64,000 bases of DNA from Streptomyces sp. NBC_00358 (GTDB taxonomy: Bacteria > Actinomycetota > Actinomycetes > Streptomycetales > Streptomycetaceae), in NCBI RefSeq assembly GCF_036099295.1, contig NZ_CP107976.1:744001-808000 (forward strand). Direction: 5' to 3'. The notes under the pieces are model-generated. The model saw only the letters and a program-made list of their open reading frames with translations. It ran no database searches and was not told the origin of the DNA. This document shows positions 61,658 to 64,000 of this stretch, one piece after another (the stretch's first letter is position 1; every line of letters begins with the position of its first letter). The position numbers and the translations under genes are program-made.

Positions 61658-62299
61658 ATGCCGGAGCACGACCGGATCGAACGGGCCCGAGAACTCTACG
61701 AGTTGGCGATGTTCGGCGGAGACACCAGCGCTCTGGTCACGGCCGACCACGAGCTGGACGCCGTCGAGGCACCGCTCGCCCTGGAACGCGGGAAGGTGCT
61801 GCACGTACGTTTCCTCAGCGATCGTCACGAGAACCCGCAGGAACTGGTCGACTTCGAGCGTGCCGCCGAGCTGTACCACCGCCTGGATGATGTCCGCGGT
61901 GAGGCCGACGCGCTTTTCTGGATCGGCTGTTGGCATCAGGTGGTGCGCGACGACAGCGCCACCGGAAGACCGTACTTCGAGAAGTCGTACGCGCTGGCAC
62001 GGTCCGTCGGCGACCGGAAGGTCATGTCCTTCGCGGCACGCCATCTCGGTTTCGCCGAGAGGGAGGCGGGGCGGTTCGACCGAGCCCGCGAGCTGCTGAC
62101 CGAATCGGTGACCCTGCGCCGCGACATCGGGTTCATGCCCGGACTGGCGGCGGGTCTGGTCGCGCTCGCCTACCTGTCCGCCGAGACCAACGACCGCGAT
62201 GCGGCCCTCCGCCACCTCGACGATGCGCAGACCACCGCCGAACAGTGCTCCGCGAAAGCCGTGCTGGGCTGGATCGAGCAGGCGCGCGCCCAGATCTGA
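61658..62299 (+). CDS. TPR-repeat protein
   Basis: A 213-residue helical protein of tetratricopeptide-like hairpins: RARELYELAMFGGDTSALVT, ELVDFERAAELYHRLDDVRG, ATGRPYFEKSYALARSVGDR, AREAGRFDRARELL-type and AALRHLDDAQTTAEQCSAKA. The ATG at 61658 has GGGAGGG eight bases upstream; the frame is open further upstream but crosses the tRNA-like element. Likely a protein-interaction module with unknown partner. Confidence 0.78.
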   Translation: MPEHDRIERARELYELAMFGGDTSALVTADHELDAVEAPLALERGKVLHVRFLSDRHENPQELVDFERAAELYHRLDDVRGEADALFWIGCWHQVVRDDSATGRPYFEKSYALARSVGDRKVMSFAARHLGFAEREAGRFDRARELLTESVTLRRDIGFMPGLAAGLVALAYLSAETNDRDAALRHLDDAQTTAEQCSAKAVLGWIEQARAQI

Positions 62300-62402
62300 C
62301 CCGAGCCCTGCACCGGCGCCGTGCCGCGTGGACCGCCTCGCGAGCGTCCGCCTGTCGTCGAGGGTCCGATGTACTGGCCGGGGGCCCGCGTACCGGCGCG
62401 GG

Positions 62403-63146
62403 TCAGGAGTCCGTCACCAGGAGTCGATAGCCGACGTCGATGGTGTCGAGCGCGAGCAGATCGGCGTGACGTCGGTGCCATCGGCCGGTCGCGAGGTCGT
62501 CGGTGAGCGCCGCGAGTCCGGGAGCGAGGGCGTCCGCTCCAGCCTGGGCGAACATGGAGATTCCGGCCCGCACTTGGGGGTCGAGGTAGGCGTGGGGACG
62601 GCGCCAGTACGCGGCGCCGAAGCCGTCGGTGCAGTCGTGCGGGACGTGAACGGGCTCCTGACGTGCCCCGCCGAGGAGAGCGGCCAGCCGGTCGATCGGG
62701 ACGGCGCGGGTGTCGTCGAAGGCGGCGGCCTGTGGGAGGTAGTCGCGCACGAGCCAGAACTTCTCGCGGAAGATCTGCTGGTCCCAGGTCAGGATGACGA
62801 TGCGGCGACGCGCGACCCGGCGGAGTTCGGCGATGCCGGCCGCGAGGTCACTCCAGTGATGGACGGTCAGCAGGGCCATGACGGCGTCGGCGGCGTTGTC
62901 GCGCACCGGAAGCTGTTCGGCGACCGCGCGCACGGCGGGCGCGGACCCGGGCGGTCGCTGGGCGAGCATGATCCTGCTGGGCTCGACGGCGAGAACCGTC
63001 CGGGGCGGCTCGTAGGAACCGGTGCCCGCACCGACGTTGATCACATCTACGGCGTCCCCGAGCGCGGCGTGGATCTGCGCGGTGATCCGCGGATCCGGCT
63101 GCCGGGTCCGGCCGTACGTAGCACCGAGCGTGTCATAGATGGCCAT
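62403..63146 (-). CDS. Class I SAM-dependent methyltransferase
   Basis: A 247-residue methyltransferase family 11 protein. It starts MAIYDTLGATYGRTRQPDPR, a typical N-terminal helix of the group; motif I is VINVGAGTGSYEPP, motif II TVLAVEPSRIMLAQR, then NAADAVMALLTVHHWSDLAA and RRIVILTWDQQIFRE. The region PHDCTDGFGAAYWRRPHAYLD is characteristic of actinobacterial members. Cytosolic, substrate unknown. Lies between the two tRNA-like copies. Confidence 0.9.
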   Translation of the reverse strand: MAIYDTLGATYGRTRQPDPRITAQIHAALGDAVDVINVGAGTGSYEPPRTVLAVEPSRIMLAQRPPGSAPAVRAVAEQLPVRDNAADAVMALLTVHHWSDLAAGIAELRRVARRRIVILTWDQQIFREKFWLVRDYLPQAAAFDDTRAVPIDRLAALLGGARQEPVHVPHDCTDGFGAAYWRRPHAYLDPQVRAGISMFAQAGADALAPGLAALTDDLATGRWHRRHADLLALDTIDVGYRLLVTDS

Positions 63147-63257
63147 GCCCCTCAGTATGCGATCAAGCAGCCGGGCCGGGGGCCACCGCGCACAAGGGAG
63201 CCGACGGCCCGGCGGAGAGGGAGCGTCGCGTCCGCACCGCTGGAGGCCGGACAGCGG

Positions 63258-63292
63258 AAGACCCTGTCCCGCGGATAGCGGGACAGGGTCTT
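63258..63292. terminator. Hairpin following tRNA-like copy 2
   Basis: Perfect 15-bp stem AAGACCCTGTCCCGC (63258-63272) and GCGGGACAGGGTCTT (63278-63292) with a 5-base loop, two bases beyond the encoded CCA of the tRNA-like RNA. Different in sequence from the copy 1 hairpin, but in the same place. Confidence 0.8.
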
Positions 63293-63294
63293 CA

Positions 63295-63367
63295 TGGAGC
63301 GCCGGGCAGGCCTTGCACCTGCATTTCCCCGCAGGAAGCGGGGCGTCTTTCCTTGGACCACCAACGC
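63295..63367 (-). tRNA. Atypical tRNA-Gly(UCC)-like RNA, copy 2
   Basis: Minus strand 63367 to 63295 folds as a 73-nt tRNA. Acceptor GCGTTGG/CCGGCGC, discriminator U and an encoded CCA. D arm GTCC, loop AAGGAA, AGAC (three pairs). Anticodon arm CCCCG, loop CTTCCTG with anticodon UCC, CGGGG. T arm GCAGG, TGCAAGG, CCTGC. Compared with copy 1, one change restores a D-stem pair (U11-A24) and another turns a G-U into a C-G pair in the anticodon stem. The GUGC element in place of GTTC and U at position 37 are shared by both copies. Confidence 0.55.
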
Positions 63368-63521
63368 ATCGAGAGAGTCGGTGCGATGTCCGCCGACCAG
63401 CTCAAGATCAATCGTATCAGATGATCACCCTGGCTCCCGCGCATCGAGCGGGCAGGCGATGTCAGTGGGCGATGCGATGCTGACACCGGCAACAGCGATG
63501 ACAGTGACCAGAAGGAGTCAC

Positions 63522-63735
63522 TTGCCTGATGAACGATCAGGGCCCGACCTGCCCCCGGTCGTCGTCGACTCCGCGTCGAACACCGCTGGGCGTACCGGAA
63601 CGGGCGGGGCGTACTCACCCGTCCCGGCGCTGAACCTGCTCAAGGAATTCGGGGACCGACTCGGTCCGGTCCACTACTACGGAGGGCTTCGAACTGCGGC
63701 CGACGGGCCTCGCCGCGGGCCGCCTCGGGCCGGCT
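63522..63735 (+). other. Possible truncated plus-strand gene
   Basis: A TTG at 63522 follows AGAAGGAG and opens a frame encoding PDERSGPDLPPVVVDSASNT, then PVPALNLLKEFGDRLGPVHY. The first 60 codons look coding, but the frame then runs antisense into the gene ending at 63736. Perhaps the 5' relic of a gene; no family recognised. Confidence 0.3.
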
Positions 63736-64000
63736 TCAGGCAGGCGTTCCCGTGCCGTACAGGCTGGTGTACGTTCCGTGGACGGCGGTTCGGCCGGCTT
63801 CCAGGGCGGTTTCGAGGAGGTCGCCCTCGCGCGCCAGGCGGCCTACCGGCGGTGAGTCCGCGGCGGGGCGGATCGAGACCATCGCCGCGTGGTCGGCGAG
63901 AAGTGCGTCGTCCTCGGCCAGGCGGGTCTCACGGTCCAGGAACACCTGGCGCAGGGCTTCCGGTTCACGGCGCAGGAAGGTCCTGGCGATGAGCGGGGCG
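63736..64000 (-). CDS. C-terminal part of an unidentified protein (runs off the window)
   Basis: The minus-strand frame is open from the window edge to a stop at 63736, giving at least 87 residues: APLIARTFLRREPEALRQVF, then RETRLAEDDALLADHAAMVS and LLETALEAGRTAVHGTYTSL. The frame, beginning beyond 64000, is helical and alanine-rich. Family not recognisable from the fragment. Confidence 0.5.
   Translation of the reverse strand, partial: APLIARTFLRREPEALRQVFLDRETRLAEDDALLADHAAMVSIRPAADSPPVGRLAREGDLLETALEAGRTAVHGTYTSLYGTGTPA

Noticed and set aside
61388..63412. Direct repeats as att sites or ends of a mobile element
   Set aside because: Between the copies there are only a TPR and a methyltransferase gene, no integrase or transposase, and each repeat has its own different terminator.

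Overview
The window is GC-rich actinobacterial chromosome, almost certainly Streptomyces or a close relative. Codon third positions are dominated by G and C, GTG and TTG starts are frequent, and the gene families (GlxA-type AraC regulators, DHA2 exporters, TIGR00027 methyltransferases, BlaI/M56 pairs, STM4011-4015 genes, small streptomycete hypotheticals) are typical of that genus. There is no rRNA operon, CRISPR array, integrase or intact transposase. The density of small regulator-exporter pairs, acetyltransferases, methyltransferases and gene remnants suggests an accessory or arm-proximal part of the chromosome.

Layout. 0-12 kb: a BAAT-like lipoprotein, HAD hydrolase, phosphotransferase, a beta-propeller-like protein, then a MarR/MFS/isochorismatase-like/PEBP unit, an AbiEii-like nucleotidyltransferase coupled to an 87-residue protein, and a methyltransferase. 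12-23 kb: methyltransferase, a divergent TetR/MFS pair, a secreted beta-helix glycosidase-like protein, GNAT, O-methyltransferase, a GpsA paralogue, and a divergent oxidoreductase/MarR pair around a 49-bp dyad. 23-29 kb: a GyrB-like protein that has lost its ATPase residues, and a four-gene operon (GlxA-type regulator, ThDP carboligase, SRPBCC protein, KAS III-like protein) in which all three junctions overlap. 29-44 kb: LRR protein, Rieske oxygenase, exporter, BlaI/M56 pair facing a glycosyltransferase/polysaccharide deacetylase pair across two BlaI-like operators, hypotheticals, SDR and PAP2 phosphatase.

44-56 kb: a methyltransferase preceded by a coupled mini-ORF; a DUF6745-like gene with a small partner; the complete STM4015-4014-4013-4012-4011 operon (LRR protein, ATP-grasp-like protein, sulfatase-fold hydrolase, two radical SAM proteins), a conserved but functionally unassigned pathway; and two tandem paralogous secreted alpha/beta hydrolases with strong hairpins behind them. 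56-64 kb: a spermidine-synthase-like protein, a membrane protein, a His-rich methyltransferase with an XRE-cupin regulator, a TPR protein, another methyltransferase, and two copies of a roughly 120-bp conserved element that each fold as an atypical glycyl-tRNA (UCC anticodon, GUGC in the T arm) followed by a strong hairpin.

The strongest candidates for undescribed biology are the twin tRNA-Gly-like genes, the STM4011-4015 radical SAM operon, the ThDP/KAS III/SRPBCC mini-cluster whose KAS III-like member has Asn in place of the catalytic His, and the truncated GyrB-like pseudo-ATPase. All functional statements rest on reading the sequence and on recalled family knowledge; no searches were run.
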